Assembly (NCBI RefSeq): GCF_963667135.1
Contig: NZ_OY762974.1
Coordinates: forward strand, 2,790,001-2,854,000
Length of the DNA: 64,000 bases
Source: an uncultured Macellibacteroides sp.
Lineage (GTDB): Bacteria; Bacteroidota; Bacteroidia; Bacteroidales; Tannerellaceae
Reading direction: 5' to 3'
The notes beneath the pieces are model-generated. The model had not been told where the DNA came from, did no database searches, and worked only from the letters and a program-made list of their open reading frames with translations. Within the stretch, counting starts at the first letter, position 1. Each line of letters opens with the position of its first letter. Shown here piece after piece: positions 35,365 to 45,912 of the stretch. The position numbers and the translations under genes are program-made.

Positions 35365-37545
35365 TTATTGAAACAGTTCGAAAGCAAATTTAAAGCCTGC
35401 TCCCTGATATTTCCCTTTTTCGAATCCGGCAAATAAGGCAATGTTAAAAATGTGATTTCCAATTCCGTATCCTATTTCTGTGTAGCTTGGCAGGTACGGT
35501 GTGAAGAGCTGACTTAAGTATAAACGTTCAGAAAAGATGTGTTTTGATGCATCTTTTTTTAAAAAGTGCATCAATATAAAGGGGCTTTCATACATCAGAT
35601 GAGCCTGAACATAGGAGCTGGAAGCATTGTACCATTCGCCAGGTAGCAGATGAAATACTCCGCCTATTCCATCATTCCATGAATCAGGAAAATGTCTTCT
35701 TGTAAAATAACGAAAATCAGCAAAGTAAACGGATCGTTGTCTTGAGAAAAATCCGCCGCTCACGTAGTAATTCAGTTGACGTAGCATACCAAGATTAATT
35801 CTTTGCTGAATATCAGCTTCAATTCGCTCGTAATCACCAATGCTTTCTATAACCCCGGGAATACCACGTGCATATTCAAAAGAAAATGTCGGATAACAAG
35901 ATTGTACATACTCTTTATTCTTACCGTCCATGCGATAATATTGGTAGGGAGAGTATGATACGCCAATATAAGGAGTAAAGTCATTGTAGTTATCGTTTAT
36001 GATATTATTGATATCTCCATCGGTAATTATAGTATTTCCATCTTTTACAGGGGTACGATGATGATAAGTCAGACCTGTATACACCTGAAGTCCATTAAAA
36101 ATTTCAATCTTATTTCGTAATTCAACATAGTAGTCCTTGTAATATTTAAGATTCAGGTTGCTGAAAGAGAAAGACGAATCTTTTATTAGTTCTTTAATCT
36201 GATTTGTGATTTCAGACGAATAATTTTGATTCCCATTCGCAAAAGTAAGACCTATAGTTCCCATGCGTTTAGGTTGATAAACCCAATCTCCGCCTAATTT
36301 GTAGAAAAGCTCTTTTCTTTTGAAGACAAATCCAATTTCCGGGCGGAAGCGAATCTGTTTATCGTTTTTAAATCGTTTACTTATTCTTAGTTGCTGTCTG
36401 AAACTTATTCCATCAAGTTTAGTATATCCAAACATAAAAGGATTAAGCAGTCCCGAATATTTCATTCGGGTAGAACTTAAGTCGAACTTCATCGTATTAG
36501 TGAGCGTTTCAGTCAGCTTTAAGTACTTTTGTAATCTTGTTGAATCATCTGATCTTTTCTTTGTAGCCAAAGGATTGTTTAGCAATATTTGTTCTTCCGT
36601 TGTAAGATTTGCTTTTCGCTTACTGTTCCAGTAATTTGTATCCCTTACAACAGGGATTGTGTCTCCAGTCAGATGAAAGTAACTGGATAAGTCAAGAGTC
36701 TGGTATTTGTCCTTGTTGGTAATGTCATCATATTCCGTCCAACTTATTGAATTATAAGAGAAATCGAAATTATAGTTACTCTCAACAGAATTCCCCAATG
36801 CTTTGTAACGTAAATTCAGACTAGCTTTTTCTGGTAAGCAAAATTGCATATGAGGCTTATGAAAGTCTATAATCATATTAAATTCGGCAAAAGAGATTCT
36901 TCCGTTTATATCTAGCTTTTCAATATAATTGAATTGATCGGACACATAGAGGTAACCGCATATAAGTTTTTGACTCCATTGTTTAGGCATTACACATATT
37001 TTATAGACTTTATTGCTGTCTGATTCTATAATATCTTCGACCCAAAAGCGGTAATACTTAAAAGCTCTGGGAGTAACCGGGGTAATGAGAATATCGTTGT
37101 ATGCTGTTTCCGAATTTGCATTAAAACTTAAGAAATTCAGTACTTCATAAATATGTTTATTTGATGGAATCGTGTTGCCGTTTATTGCCTGGAATTGATG
37201 ATAAAAGTGATTAGGTGCAACAAACCTGGAATTGGTAATTAATTCAAAAATAATCTCTTTGTTTTTGTAGTCGAATGGAAAAAGCAAAGGAGCATACCTC
37301 ATTAATACGTTGCTTTTAAGAATTTCAGAATGACCTTTAATATAAATTTCTGATTCATACGATATCAATGCATTTTTGTAACCATTTGCATTCTGTATAA
37401 CTTTATTCATAATAGAATCAGCCAAACACTCCATAGCGGGATTATTGCATGTTCTATATGCAAATCCCTGACCGAAGGAATACGATGTCCAAAAGATATT
37501 CCCAATTATAAGAAGAAATATAGAAATACATTTAAACCTATTCAT
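35365..37545 (-). CDS. DUF5686 family outer-membrane protein
   Basis: I use the ATG at 37545, which has a GAAGG sequence 5 bases upstream; the alternative start at 37557 is a TTG. The 726-residue protein has a signal peptide (MNRFKCISIFLLIIGNIFW region), then the DUF5686 domain with the conserved ADSIMNKVIQNA and YESEIYIKGH segments, and a long beta-rich C-terminal region. Relatives often carry an N-terminal carboxypeptidase-regulatory-like domain, missing here. The final residues (FAFELFQ) fit an outer-membrane barrel. It is convergent with the DUF1460 gene with one base between them. A TAAGTTTG at 37571-37578 on the minus strand could be its -7 element. Confidence 0.8.
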   Translation of the reverse strand: MNRFKCISIFLLIIGNIFWTSYSFGQGFAYRTCNNPAMECLADSIMNKVIQNANGYKNALISYESEIYIKGHSEILKSNVLMRYAPLLFPFDYKNKEIIFELITNSRFVAPNHFYHQFQAINGNTIPSNKHIYEVLNFLSFNANSETAYNDILITPVTPRAFKYYRFWVEDIIESDSNKVYKICVMPKQWSQKLICGYLYVSDQFNYIEKLDINGRISFAEFNMIIDFHKPHMQFCLPEKASLNLRYKALGNSVESNYNFDFSYNSISWTEYDDITNKDKYQTLDLSSYFHLTGDTIPVVRDTNYWNSKRKANLTTEEQILLNNPLATKKRSDDSTRLQKYLKLTETLTNTMKFDLSSTRMKYSGLLNPFMFGYTKLDGISFRQQLRISKRFKNDKQIRFRPEIGFVFKRKELFYKLGGDWVYQPKRMGTIGLTFANGNQNYSSEITNQIKELIKDSSFSFSNLNLKYYKDYYVELRNKIEIFNGLQVYTGLTYHHRTPVKDGNTIITDGDINNIINDNYNDFTPYIGVSYSPYQYYRMDGKNKEYVQSCYPTFSFEYARGIPGVIESIGDYERIEADIQQRINLGMLRQLNYYVSGGFFSRQRSVYFADFRYFTRRHFPDSWNDGIGGVFHLLPGEWYNASSSYVQAHLMYESPFILMHFLKKDASKHIFSERLYLSQLFTPYLPSYTEIGYGIGNHIFNIALFAGFEKGKYQGAGFKFAFELFQ

Positions 37546-37672
37546 AATTGCCTTCAAAACGAATTAATAACAAACTTACTTAATTTCTTTACGAATGAGA
37601 AGAAAAGCTCGATTAATAATTTATTAAATGAAATTATTTATTGTTTTATTATTTTATTTTCAAATTAAATTC

Positions 37673-37680
37673 TATATTTG
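37673..37680 (+). promoter_or_regulatory. -7 element of the Crp/Fnr regulator gene
   Basis: TATATTTG matches the -7 consensus exactly. It excludes a start at 37678 and leaves a leader of only about 6 bases before the ATG at 37693. Confidence 0.6.
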
Positions 37681-37692
37681 TGCTTGACAAGT

Positions 37693-38412
37693 ATGTTATA
37701 CAGCAGAATCGTGGTGAAGCATCAAAAAGAAGAAGTCGATTTTTCGGCCAGTTTATCAGAGGTATGGAGAGTGTTGAACGACAAAGAACGTGACATTCTC
37801 CGTAATAATGCGACTATTCAGTTTTTTAAACGGAATGAGTTGATATATTGCGAAGGTGATGAGCCTAAGGACATGATGTGTTTATTAAAAGGCAAAGTAA
37901 AGATCTTTAAAGAAGGGGTAGGTGGGCGAAGTCAGATCATCAGAATGATTAAGCCTGTACAATATTTTGGCTACCGTGCAAACTTTGCTCAGGAAAATTA
38001 TCTTACCAATGCGTCTGCGTTTGAAGGCTCAACGGTTTGTCTTATACCTATGACAGTAGTAACGGAATTGGTTGTTGGCAACTCCGATTTGGCCATGTTC
38101 TTTATCAGGCAGCTATCTGTCGATTTAGGAATTGCGGACGAAAGAACTGTTAATCTTACTCAGAAGCATATACGTGGACGTTTAGCGGAGTCTTTATTGT
38201 TTCTGCAAGATAGTTACGGTTTGGAAGAAGATGGGGCTACTATTAGCATTTATCTATCCAGAGAAGATCTTGCCAATTTGTCGAATATGACAACATCCAA
38301 TGCTATTCGTACTTTATCTAATTTTGTAACGGAGCGCATAATCGCCTTAGATGGAAGGAAGATTAAAATTATTGATGAGGATCGGTTAAGGAAAATAAGT
38401 AAATTAGGATAA
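37693..38412 (+). CDS. Crp/Fnr-family transcription regulator
   Basis: I use the ATG at 37693 (MLYSRIVVKHQ) because the -7 promoter element lies at 37673-37680. The 239-residue protein has an N-terminal cyclic-nucleotide-binding-type beta roll (YCEGDEPKDMMCLLKGKVKIF) and a C-terminal winged helix with YLSREDLANLSNMTTSNAIRTL. It lacks the N-terminal Cys cluster of Fnr and the exact cAMP-binding RxS signature, so the ligand is unknown. It is a stand-alone regulator, divergent from the DUF5686 gene. Confidence 0.88.
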   Translation: MLYSRIVVKHQKEEVDFSASLSEVWRVLNDKERDILRNNATIQFFKRNELIYCEGDEPKDMMCLLKGKVKIFKEGVGGRSQIIRMIKPVQYFGYRANFAQENYLTNASAFEGSTVCLIPMTVVTELVVGNSDLAMFFIRQLSVDLGIADERTVNLTQKHIRGRLAESLLFLQDSYGLEEDGATISIYLSREDLANLSNMTTSNAIRTLSNFVTERIIALDGRKIKIIDEDRLRKISKLG

Positions 38413-38414
38413 AT

Positions 38415-38451
38415 AAAAAAGGCGTTTCAATCTGATTGAAACGCCTTTTTT
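38415..38451. terminator. Bidirectional terminator after the Crp/Fnr gene
   Basis: A perfect stem of about 18 bp (AAAAAAGGCGTTTCAATC with its complement) has a nearly absent loop and runs of A and T at its ends. It separates the convergent regulator and DUF4270 genes. Confidence 0.85.
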
Positions 38452-38462
38452 AGTACTTTATA

Positions 38463-39860
38463 TTATTGATTGTACTTGCTGCTTATTACCTGAAGCTTCA
38501 TGCTTTCAGCATCTTTGCGAAGTTTAACACCCGAAGGAGCCAGATAATGATTAAGTGAGATTGTATAATATGTGCTTGAACTGCTATAATATGAGGAGCC
38601 ATAGCTACCTTTTACTCTTTCAACAGGAATCACCAATAAGTTTAAGTCTTTGTCAGGATTCTTTTCAATCTGATTCTTCAGCAATGCGGAAATATTGCTG
38701 AAACTGTACTGTCTTGTACTTGCCTTATAATCAGTCGACAAAAAAGAAGTAATATTGTTTTCTATCTGACCATTTTCAAAGAACGTATTTACGGAGTCTT
38801 CTGGAATAAGCAACAGATTGGTAGGAGGTGCTAAAGCATATTTCCAGCTTTCCTGTGGCATTGCTTTTAGTGTTAAGGGCATATTGTTAATAATATGTCC
38901 GTTAACCTTCTTAATTATTTCAGCGGCTGGAATTGTTAGACGTGTAAATACGCCTGCAGGCGATTTAAGATAAGAATACTCATCATTAGGTTGCAGAAGA
39001 GTTTCTATCCCTGAATTTTTTATTCTGTTGAGCTGAATAACCTCTTTTGTTACATTGAATCTTTCAACACCCTGTGCTACAAAAGAAGAGTCCTGTCCGG
39101 CACTTCCCTTAACAGTTGCCATGTATTTGTAATAAATACTAAAAGTAGAGTTGGCTACATTTAATATATTTCCACTACCAAAGGTAGTTGTAACATATAA
39201 ACCCGGAAAGAATTTATTAAAATTTTCCTGATTCTTAAATGAGCCTGGATTTGTAATCGTTTCGTTGTAGAAATTCTGACCAATCCCTTTAGAAAGACGA
39301 ACGGTAATATGAGGAACGTAGTAATTAGCGTCGTCCGTGTCAGTTATTTTACGTATAGAATCCGAAACAGTTGCATCATACGCTGTATAAGTCTGCATAC
39401 CAAGCGATGTATTCATATCACTGTAATTTGCAGGATTCATATTAGTATAATAATTCTTAGTCAGCGGAGTCGTTACATTATATATTTGAACACGCATAGG
39501 AGTCAGCGTGTCCCCGATAGACGAATAATATGTAATGCGAAAATCTACGGAGTCAATCGCTCCACCAATAGGAGTATGAGTGAACTTGTAATTTTCAGGA
39601 CAATAGAACTGGCAAATATAGTCGGACTTCAGATTGCCGTATAAAGGATCATAGAATTCACCCAATAAACCTGTAACACTTCTGGCAAAAATAGAATCAA
39701 CCTTAACCGTTGATGATTTCATCATAAAGGTATCGGTAAACACAGCTATTTTATCGCTGTCTGGTTGAATAGAAGAGCCAACGAGGTTCAAATCATCATC
39801 ACAGCCGACCATCGATAATGCGGCTGCACCAAGTCCTAGTATTAAAAGCTTGATTTTCAT
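38463..39860 (-). CDS. DUF4270 family lipoprotein
   Basis: The 465-residue protein has a lipobox ending ALSMVGC (Cys about 20) and the DUF4270 sequence: DDDLNLVGSSIQPDSD, GLLGEFYDPLYGNLKSDYICQFY, and a beta-sandwich-rich remainder. DUF4270 lipoproteins are cell-envelope proteins of unknown function in Bacteroidetes. The gene follows the starch-synthase-like gene after 5 bases, which is the usual pairing in this group, so the two form an operon. Confidence 0.85.
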   Translation of the reverse strand: MKIKLLILGLGAAALSMVGCDDDLNLVGSSIQPDSDKIAVFTDTFMMKSSTVKVDSIFARSVTGLLGEFYDPLYGNLKSDYICQFYCPENYKFTHTPIGGAIDSVDFRITYYSSIGDTLTPMRVQIYNVTTPLTKNYYTNMNPANYSDMNTSLGMQTYTAYDATVSDSIRKITDTDDANYYVPHITVRLSKGIGQNFYNETITNPGSFKNQENFNKFFPGLYVTTTFGSGNILNVANSTFSIYYKYMATVKGSAGQDSSFVAQGVERFNVTKEVIQLNRIKNSGIETLLQPNDEYSYLKSPAGVFTRLTIPAAEIIKKVNGHIINNMPLTLKAMPQESWKYALAPPTNLLLIPEDSVNTFFENGQIENNITSFLSTDYKASTRQYSFSNISALLKNQIEKNPDKDLNLLVIPVERVKGSYGSSYYSSSSTYYTISLNHYLAPSGVKLRKDAESMKLQVISSKYNQ

Positions 39861-39865
39861 TGCTG

Positions 39866-40687
39866 TTATTGATTATTGTCCAACACTACATCGTAAAACG
39901 AATTGAATGAATCCATATACGTTTCAGGTGTCTGATAAGGAAGAAACGGAGTTTTAGTATTTGTTTCTATATACTTGGTAATCTCGGGATTTATTGTTTC
40001 GCTTCCTTGAATTACTCCATCTGAAAAATCAATGGCTAATTTGGCCAAAGATACAAAACTTGTATCATCTTTGATCGACCGTAAATCATTTTCAGCAATG
40101 CCATCCATATTAAGTTTATTGAAAAACTCTTTACGGAAAGGAACCTGAAAATCGTCATTGTAAATGGAATAAACAATTTTTGCATTTTTCAAACAAGGAT
40201 CGTCAGCATAAGCCCGTTTGATGTACAAACCAGTCAGAGCAGACATCCAGCCATGACAATGAATCAGGTCCGGAATCCATCTAAGTTTTTTTACGGTTTC
40301 AAGTACACCGCGTACATAAAATATGGATCGGTCATCGTTGTCTTCGAATTCGGTTCCATTATCGTCGGTAACTGTCGCTTTGCGCTGAAAGAAATCGTCG
40401 TTATCGATAAAGTACACCTGCATTCGGGCAGATTGTATAGATGCAACCTTAATGATCAGCGGATGATCAGTGTCATCAATAATAAGATTCATTCCTGAAA
40501 GTCGTATAACTTCATGTAGTTGGTTACGACGTTCGTTGATATTTCCGAACTTAGGCATGAATGTCCTTATTTCGCGACCTCTTTCCTGAATTCCTTGCGG
40601 CAAGTTTCTGCAAATTGTTGCAATTTCTGATTCAGGAAGATAAGGTGTAATTTCTTGAGTAATAAACAAGATCTTTTTTGCATCCAT
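39866..40687 (-). CDS. Glycogen/starch synthase, N-terminal GT5 domain only
   Basis: The 273-residue protein matches the N-terminal Rossmann domain of GT5 glycogen synthases: ILFITQEITPYLPESEIA, and PDLIHCHGWMSALTGLYIK near residue 140. The second domain of about 200 residues that holds the ADP-glucose site is missing; the gene ends naturally. Such short forms are common in Bacteroidales and are annotated 'glycogen/starch synthase'. The KxGGL motif is not conserved here (PYLPES), so catalytic activity is doubtful. A perfect -7 element, read leftward, lies 28 bases upstream. Confidence 0.82.
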   Translation of the reverse strand: MDAKKILFITQEITPYLPESEIATICRNLPQGIQERGREIRTFMPKFGNINERRNQLHEVIRLSGMNLIIDDTDHPLIIKVASIQSARMQVYFIDNDDFFQRKATVTDDNGTEFEDNDDRSIFYVRGVLETVKKLRWIPDLIHCHGWMSALTGLYIKRAYADDPCLKNAKIVYSIYNDDFQVPFRKEFFNKLNMDGIAENDLRSIKDDTSFVSLAKLAIDFSDGVIQGSETINPEITKYIETNTKTPFLPYQTPETYMDSFNSFYDVVLDNNQ

Positions 40688-40714
40688 TCTATAAACACTT
40701 TTTTAAAAACGGTA

Positions 40715-40748
40715 CAAAGATAGTAAAAAAAAACGGTTAAATATCAAA
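40715..40748 (-). promoter_or_regulatory. Promoter of the starch synthase-DUF4270 operon
   Basis: Read leftward, TATCTTTG lies at 40715-40722 and TTTG at 40745-40748 with a 22-base spacer. The -7 element is perfect and the spacer is slightly long. Confidence 0.6.
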
Positions 40749-40899
40749 GGTTTTGGATGAATGATTTTTGGATAAAATTATTATTAATTCTAATTATCAA
40801 TAGTTTAGTGAGTTATCTGCTTGTTAGAGTATAAAAATGCATCTTTTCTTTCATATCCGGTATTTATTTATTTGCTTTGCATCCTCATTAAGCATCTAA

Positions 40900-41742
40900 A
40901 TGATGAAAATAGTAAACAGTATTAAGGAATTGCGTCTTCAACTTGATGAAGATAAGCAAAAAGGCAAAAAGGTAGGGTTGGTTCCCACAATGGGAGCATT
41001 ACATGCAGGACATATTAGCCTGGTTAAACGTTGCGTTGCTGAGAATGATGTATGTGTGGTAAGTATATTTGTGAATCCCACACAATTTAATAATCCAAAT
41101 GATTTACTCACGTATCCGAGAACGCTGGATGAAGATTGCCAATTGTTGGAATCATCCGGTTGTACCTATGTTTTTGCTCCTTCGGTGGAAGAAATGTACC
41201 CGGAACCTGATAATAGGGTATTTGATTTTGGAACAGTAGCCCAGGTAATGGAAGGTGCCCGGCGTCCGGGTCATTTCAACGGAGTGGCCCAAATTGTAAG
41301 TAAGCTGTTTTATGCAGTAAAACCGGATGTGTCCTATTTTGGAGAAAAGGATTTTCAGCAGATCGCGGTTATTCGTGCTATGGTGAAGCAGCTGGAAATA
41401 CCTGTTGAGATAGTAGACTGTCCTATTCAGCGGGAATCGGACGGACTGGCTCTTAGTAGCCGGAATACCCGTCTTACTCCGGAACAACGCCAAAAAGCCC
41501 CGGTGATTGACCGTACATTAAAAGAAAGTATTACCTTTGTACCGGAAAAGAGCGTTCAGCAAGTAATTGATTATGTGGTATCCACACTAAATAATGTACC
41601 TGATATGAGCGTCGAATATTTTGAGATAGTAGACGGAAATACGCTGGAATCTATAACAAACTGGTCGGATACCACCTATCCTGTTGGATGTATTACCGTA
41701 TACTGTGGAGAAGTAAGGTTGATAGATAATGTAAAGTACTAA
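40900..41742 (+). CDS. panC: Pantothenate synthetase
   Basis: The 280-residue protein is a complete Pan[16 protein letters not shown] near residue 29 (HIGH-type ATP site), [25 protein letters not shown] near 124, and FGEKDFQQ near 150 with the KMSKS-equivalent Lys region. It joins pantoate and beta-alanine. The ATG at 40903 is an equally good start. It forms an operon with panD, 22 bases downstream, which supplies the beta-alanine. Confidence 0.97.
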   Translation: MMKIVNSIKELRLQLDEDKQKGKKVGLVPTMGALHAGHISLVKRCVAENDVCVVSIFVNPTQFNNPNDLLTYPRTLDEDCQLLESSGCTYVFAPSVEEMYPEPDNRVFDFGTVAQVMEGARRPGHFNGVAQIVSKLFYAVKPDVSYFGEKDFQQIAVIRAMVKQLEIPVEIVDCPIQRESDGLALSSRNTRLTPEQRQKAPVIDRTLKESITFVPEKSVQQVIDYVVSTLNNVPDMSVEYFEIVDGNTLESITNWSDTTYPVGCITVYCGEVRLIDNVKY

Positions 41743-41764
41743 GGAAAAAAACAATTTTATAACA

Positions 41765-42115
41765 ATGTTTATAGAAGTAGTAAAATCGAAGATTCATAGA
41801 GTTACTGTTACAGAAGCGAACTTGAATTATATTGGAAGTATAACAATAGATGAAGATCTAATGGATGCAGCCAACCTGATTGAAAACGAAAAAGTTCAAA
41901 TTGTAGATAACAATAATGGCGAACGCTTTGAAACGTATGTTATTAAAGGTGAGCGGGGAACGGGCGTAATTTGCTTAAACGGAGCTGCAGCCAGAAAGGT
42001 GCAACCCGGGGATGTTGTTATTATAATGTCTTACGCAACGATGGAGTTTGAAGAAGCAAAGCTATTTAAGCCCTCAGTGGTTTTTCCGGATACAGCAACA
42101 AATAAGTTAATCTAA
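41765..42115 (+). CDS. panD: Aspartate 1-decarboxylase
   Basis: The 116-residue protein is a pyruvoyl enzyme of the expected length. The self-cleavage site Gly24-Ser25 lies in [10 protein letters not shown], Lys9 is in VVKSKIHR, and GERGTG and [13 protein letters not shown] are conserved. It makes beta-alanine from aspartate for PanC, the gene immediately upstream. Confidence 0.97.
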   Translation: MFIEVVKSKIHRVTVTEANLNYIGSITIDEDLMDAANLIENEKVQIVDNNNGERFETYVIKGERGTGVICLNGAAARKVQPGDVVIIMSYATMEFEEAKLFKPSVVFPDTATNKLI

Positions 42116-42154
42116 GCAAAAGATTGCTTCGAGAACGTATTTTTCAAATAAATG

Positions 42155-42190
42155 AAAAAAGCTCGCTATATTACAGGCGGGCTTTTTTTT
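42155..42190 (+). terminator. Terminator of the panCD operon
   Basis: AAAAAAGCTCGC and GCGGGCTTTTTT form a stem with one wobble pair, followed by more T. Confidence 0.75.
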
Positions 42191-42210
42191 CATATATAAA
42201 TTAACCATGT

Positions 42211-43533
42211 ATGTATTCAAATAAACAAATCTGGCATGTAAGTTATCCGATACTGCTTAGTTTGCTGGCACAGAATGTCATCAATGTGACAGACACTGCA
42301 TTTCTCGGACGGGTAGGAGAGGTTGAACTGGGTGCAGCAGCAATGGGTGGCCTTTTTTATATTTGTGCTTATACCCTTGCTTTTGGATTCAGCACAGGAT
42401 CTCAGATTGTGATGGCGCGCCGGAACGGCGAAAAACAATACACAGAAGTGGGGCCTGTTATGATACAAGGTATTGCTTTTCTGCTATTGCTTGCAGCCTT
42501 TATGTTTACATTATCGCGCTTATTTGCCGGAGATATACTCAATTTGCTTATCTCGTCGGACCCGGTACGTAATGCGACGATCGAATTCCTTGACTGGCGT
42601 GTGTTTGGATTCTTTTTCTCTTTTGTGAATGTGATGTACCGGGCGCTTTATGTAGGAATTACCCGAACCAAGGTGCTCACATTAAATGCAGTCCTGATGG
42701 CTGTAACCAATGTTATTCTTGACTACATTCTTATATTCGGCCATTTTGGATTCCCGGCTATGGGTATTAAAGGGGCCGCCATCGCATCGGTGATAGCCGA
42801 AGGGGTATCGATTGTCTTTTTTGTAATCTATACACGTTTTACCGTGAATAAGCTGAAGTACGGTCTAAATCGGTTTACGTCTTTCGATTTCTCATTATTA
42901 AAACGTGTTTTGGGTATATCTGTATTTACGATGATGCAGTACTTTCTCTCCATGGGTAGTTGGTTTATGTTTTTTGTTGTTGTGGAGCGGATTGGTACAC
43001 GCGATCTGGCTATTGCCAATATAGTTCGAAGCGTTTATATTGTGATGGTTATTCCTGTCAGCTCCCTTTCTACAACCGCAAATACGTTTGTGAGCAATGC
43101 CATAGGAGCAGGGAATAGCGGAGATGTAATGAAGATAATAAATAAAATAGCACGTCTTTCATTATACATTATGGCCGTATTCGTGTTTTTTGTCGTCTTG
43201 TTTCCAAAAACGATTTTGTCTGTTTATACCAATGATCCGCAACTGATAGCCGATGCTGTTTCATCAATCTATGTTATTTCGGCTGCAATGCTTATAAGCT
43301 CGGTGGGCAGTATCTATTTTAGCGGAGTTACCGGCACCGGCAATACCCGATCTGCACTTCTGATGGAAGTAGTTACATTGGTATTTTACGGGTTTTATAT
43401 TTATGTGATTGGCATCCAGTTGAATTTGCCAGTCGAAGTTTGTTTTACAACCGAACTGGTCTATTATATAGGCTTGTTTGCTTTCAGTGTCATTTATTTA
43501 AAAAAAGGAAGTTGGCAACATAAAAAAATATAG
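42211..43533 (+). CDS. MATE-family efflux transporter
   Basis: The 440-residue protein has twelve hydrophobic helices in two halves, and the family motifs NVTDTAFLGRVGEVELGAAA at the start of the first half and SGVTGTGNTRSALLMEV in the second. It resembles the DinF/NorM-like Bacteroidetes branch. It probably exports cationic drugs or metabolites by sodium or proton antiport. It starts 21 bases after the panD terminator and is likely transcribed alone. Confidence 0.92.
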   Translation: MYSNKQIWHVSYPILLSLLAQNVINVTDTAFLGRVGEVELGAAAMGGLFYICAYTLAFGFSTGSQIVMARRNGEKQYTEVGPVMIQGIAFLLLLAAFMFTLSRLFAGDILNLLISSDPVRNATIEFLDWRVFGFFFSFVNVMYRALYVGITRTKVLTLNAVLMAVTNVILDYILIFGHFGFPAMGIKGAAIASVIAEGVSIVFFVIYTRFTVNKLKYGLNRFTSFDFSLLKRVLGISVFTMMQYFLSMGSWFMFFVVVERIGTRDLAIANIVRSVYIVMVIPVSSLSTTANTFVSNAIGAGNSGDVMKIINKIARLSLYIMAVFVFFVVLFPKTILSVYTNDPQLIADAVSSIYVISAAMLISSVGSIYFSGVTGTGNTRSALLMEVVTLVFYGFYIYVIGIQLNLPVEVCFTTELVYYIGLFAFSVIYLKKGSWQHKKI

Positions 43534-43552
43534 AGATTCCATCCCTTTTTTG

Positions 43553-43560
43553 TACATTTG
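43553..43560 (+). promoter_or_regulatory. -7 element of the ffh gene
   Basis: TACATTTG matches TAnnTTTG exactly, 43 bases before the ATG; the -33 region is weak. Confidence 0.5.
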
Positions 43561-43602
43561 CGCTTTACTAAGAAAATGAAATAATATAAAATACAATAGA
43601 TT

Positions 43603-44928
43603 ATGTTTGAGAATTTAAGTGAGAGACTCGACCGGTCGTTCAAAATGTTGAAAGGTGAAGGTAAAATTACCGAAATCAATGTTGCTGAAACGCTGAAAGA
43701 TGTTCGTAAAGCATTGCTCGATGCCGACGTTAATTATAAAGTTGCCAAACAATTTACAGATACAGTTAAAGAAAAAGCGCTTGGTCAGAATGTACTTACA
43801 TCCGTGAAACCAAGTCAGCTTATGGTGAAGATTGTTCACGATGAACTTGCCCGGTTAATGGGGGGTACTTTTACTGATGTTGACTTAAAAGGTTCTCCTG
43901 CTATTATTTTGATGGCCGGTTTGCAGGGTTCTGGTAAAACAACCTTCTCTGGTAAGCTTGCCAGTATGCTTAAATCAAAAAAAGGAAAGAATCCTTTGTT
44001 GGTTGCCTGCGACGTGTATCGTCCGGCTGCTATCGAACAGTTACGCGTGCTGGGTGAACAGATTGGTGTTCCCGTTTACTCCGAAATTGAAAACAAGAAT
44101 CCGGTAGAAATTGCTTTAAATGCTGTTAAGCAGGCTAAAGCTAAAGGGCACGACCTTGTTATTGTGGATACCGCCGGACGTCTGGCTATCGACGAGCAGA
44201 TGATGAACGAAATCGCTGCCATTAAAAAGGCCCTTAATCCAGACGAAATTTTGTTCGTTGTAGACTCGATGACGGGTCAGGATGCTGTTAACACGGCAAA
44301 GGAATTCAACGAGCGACTCGACTTTAACGGTGTTGTTCTTACCAAGCTTGATGGTGATACCCGCGGTGGTGCTGCACTTTCTATCCGCTCGGTTGTAGAC
44401 AAGCCTATTAAGTTTGTTGGTACTGGCGAGAAGATGGATGCCCTGGATATATTTCACCCCGAACGTATGGCCGACCGTATCCTTGGTATGGGAGATATCG
44501 TTTCATTGGTTGAAAGAGCGCAGGAACAATATGACGAAGAAGAAGCTAAGCGACTACAAAAGAAGATTGCCAAAAACCAGTTCGACTTTAACGACTTTAT
44601 CTCACAGATACAGCAGATAAAGAAGATGGGTAATTTAAAGGAGCTAGCTTCCATGATTCCCGGGGTAGGTAAGGCTTTGAAAGATATAGATATCGACGAT
44701 AATGCATTTAAGGGGATTGAAGCTATCATTTATTCGATGACTCCGGGAGAACGTACTAATCCGGCTATTCTGAACGGATCACGCCGTGCCCGAATTGCCA
44801 AAGGTAGTGGAACCAGCATCCAGGAAGTAAATAAATTGATCAAACAATTTGATGAAACCCGTAAGATGATGAAGATGATGACGGCAATGAAGCCGGGTAG
44901 CAAAAAGATGCCTTCCCTGAAAAGATAA
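43603..44928 (+). CDS. ffh: Signal recognition particle protein Ffh
   Basis: The 441-residue protein has the SRP54 N domain, the GTPase G domain ([15 protein letters not shown] near residue 105, DTAGRLA near 187, [10 protein letters not shown] near 246) and the methionine-rich M domain from about 325 ([16 protein letters not shown] at the end). It binds 4.5S RNA and signal sequences in the cytosol and delivers ribosomes to FtsY. folD follows after 19 bases. Confidence 0.97.
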   Translation: MFENLSERLDRSFKMLKGEGKITEINVAETLKDVRKALLDADVNYKVAKQFTDTVKEKALGQNVLTSVKPSQLMVKIVHDELARLMGGTFTDVDLKGSPAIILMAGLQGSGKTTFSGKLASMLKSKKGKNPLLVACDVYRPAAIEQLRVLGEQIGVPVYSEIENKNPVEIALNAVKQAKAKGHDLVIVDTAGRLAIDEQMMNEIAAIKKALNPDEILFVVDSMTGQDAVNTAKEFNERLDFNGVVLTKLDGDTRGGAALSIRSVVDKPIKFVGTGEKMDALDIFHPERMADRILGMGDIVSLVERAQEQYDEEEAKRLQKKIAKNQFDFNDFISQIQQIKKMGNLKELASMIPGVGKALKDIDIDDNAFKGIEAIIYSMTPGERTNPAILNGSRRARIAKGSGTSIQEVNKLIKQFDETRKMMKMMTAMKPGSKKMPSLKR

Positions 44929-44947
44929 TACAATAGGAGAAAAATAT

Positions 44948-45844
44948 ATGGAAGAACAACAAATGCAATTAATGGATGGAAAGGCCGTTGCTGCCCAGAT
45001 GAAACAGGAAATTGCAGCCGAGGTTGCCCAGATAATTGCTGCCGGAGGCAAAGTTCCTCATCTGGCTGCCATCTTGGTTGGACACGATGGTGGAAGCGAA
45101 ACATATGTAGCCAGCAAAGTAAAAACCTGCGAAGACGTGGGATTCAAGTCTTCTCTTTTTCGCTACGAGTCTGATATTACAGAGGAAGAATTGCTGAGCA
45201 AGGTAGACGAACTGAACAACGATCCGGATGTAGACGGCTTTATCGTTCAGCTTCCCTTACCTGATCATATTTCCGAGCAAAAAGTGATTGAAGCAATAGA
45301 TTACCGGAAAGACGTTGATGGATTTCATCCGGTTAACGTGGGCCGTATGGCTATTGGTCTTCCTTGTTTTGTTTCGGCAACCCCTGCTGGTATTCTGGAG
45401 TTATTAAAACGCTACGATATTGAAACCAAAGGCAAGCATTGCGTTGTGTTGGGACGAAGTAATATAGTTGGTAAACCAATGGCTACGCTAATGATGCAAA
45501 AAGCCTATCCGGGCGATTGTACGGTTACGGTATGCCATAGTCGTTCACTAAACCTAAAAGAAATGTGTCTGGCAGCAGATATTATTATCGTTGCATTGGG
45601 AGTTCCTGAATTCCTGAAAGGCGACATGGTAAAGCAAGGCGCAGTTATCGTAGATGTAGGTACAACTCGTATGCCAAGTAGTGTTACCAAAAGCGGATTC
45701 AAGCTTATCGGTGATGTTAAATTTGATGAAGTTGCACCTAAGTGTTCGTATATCACGCCAGTACCTGGAGGAGTAGGACCGATGACGATCATCTCTCTTA
45801 TGAGAAACACGCTGCTTGCAGGGAAAAAAGCGATTTATAAGTGA
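44948..45844 (+). CDS. folD: Methylenetetrahydrofolate dehydrogenase/cyclohydrolase
   Basis: The 298-residue protein is a complete Fol[14 protein letters not shown] with the catalytic Lys near 60, VQLPLPDHI near 102, the NADP-binding [11 protein letters not shown] near 175, and [12 protein letters not shown] near the end. It interconverts methylene-, methenyl- and formyl-tetrahydrofolate. The gene is 19 bases from ffh and probably shares its promoter. Confidence 0.97.
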   Translation: MEEQQMQLMDGKAVAAQMKQEIAAEVAQIIAAGGKVPHLAAILVGHDGGSETYVASKVKTCEDVGFKSSLFRYESDITEEELLSKVDELNNDPDVDGFIVQLPLPDHISEQKVIEAIDYRKDVDGFHPVNVGRMAIGLPCFVSATPAGILELLKRYDIETKGKHCVVLGRSNIVGKPMATLMMQKAYPGDCTVTVCHSRSLNLKEMCLAADIIIVALGVPEFLKGDMVKQGAVIVDVGTTRMPSSVTKSGFKLIGDVKFDEVAPKCSYITPVPGGVGPMTIISLMRNTLLAGKKAIYK

Positions 45845-45912
45845 AAAAATAGAGCGAAAGCTTTGCATATTTAGAAATAAAGCCTATCTTTGCACCGTCT
45901 TAAAGAAAACAT

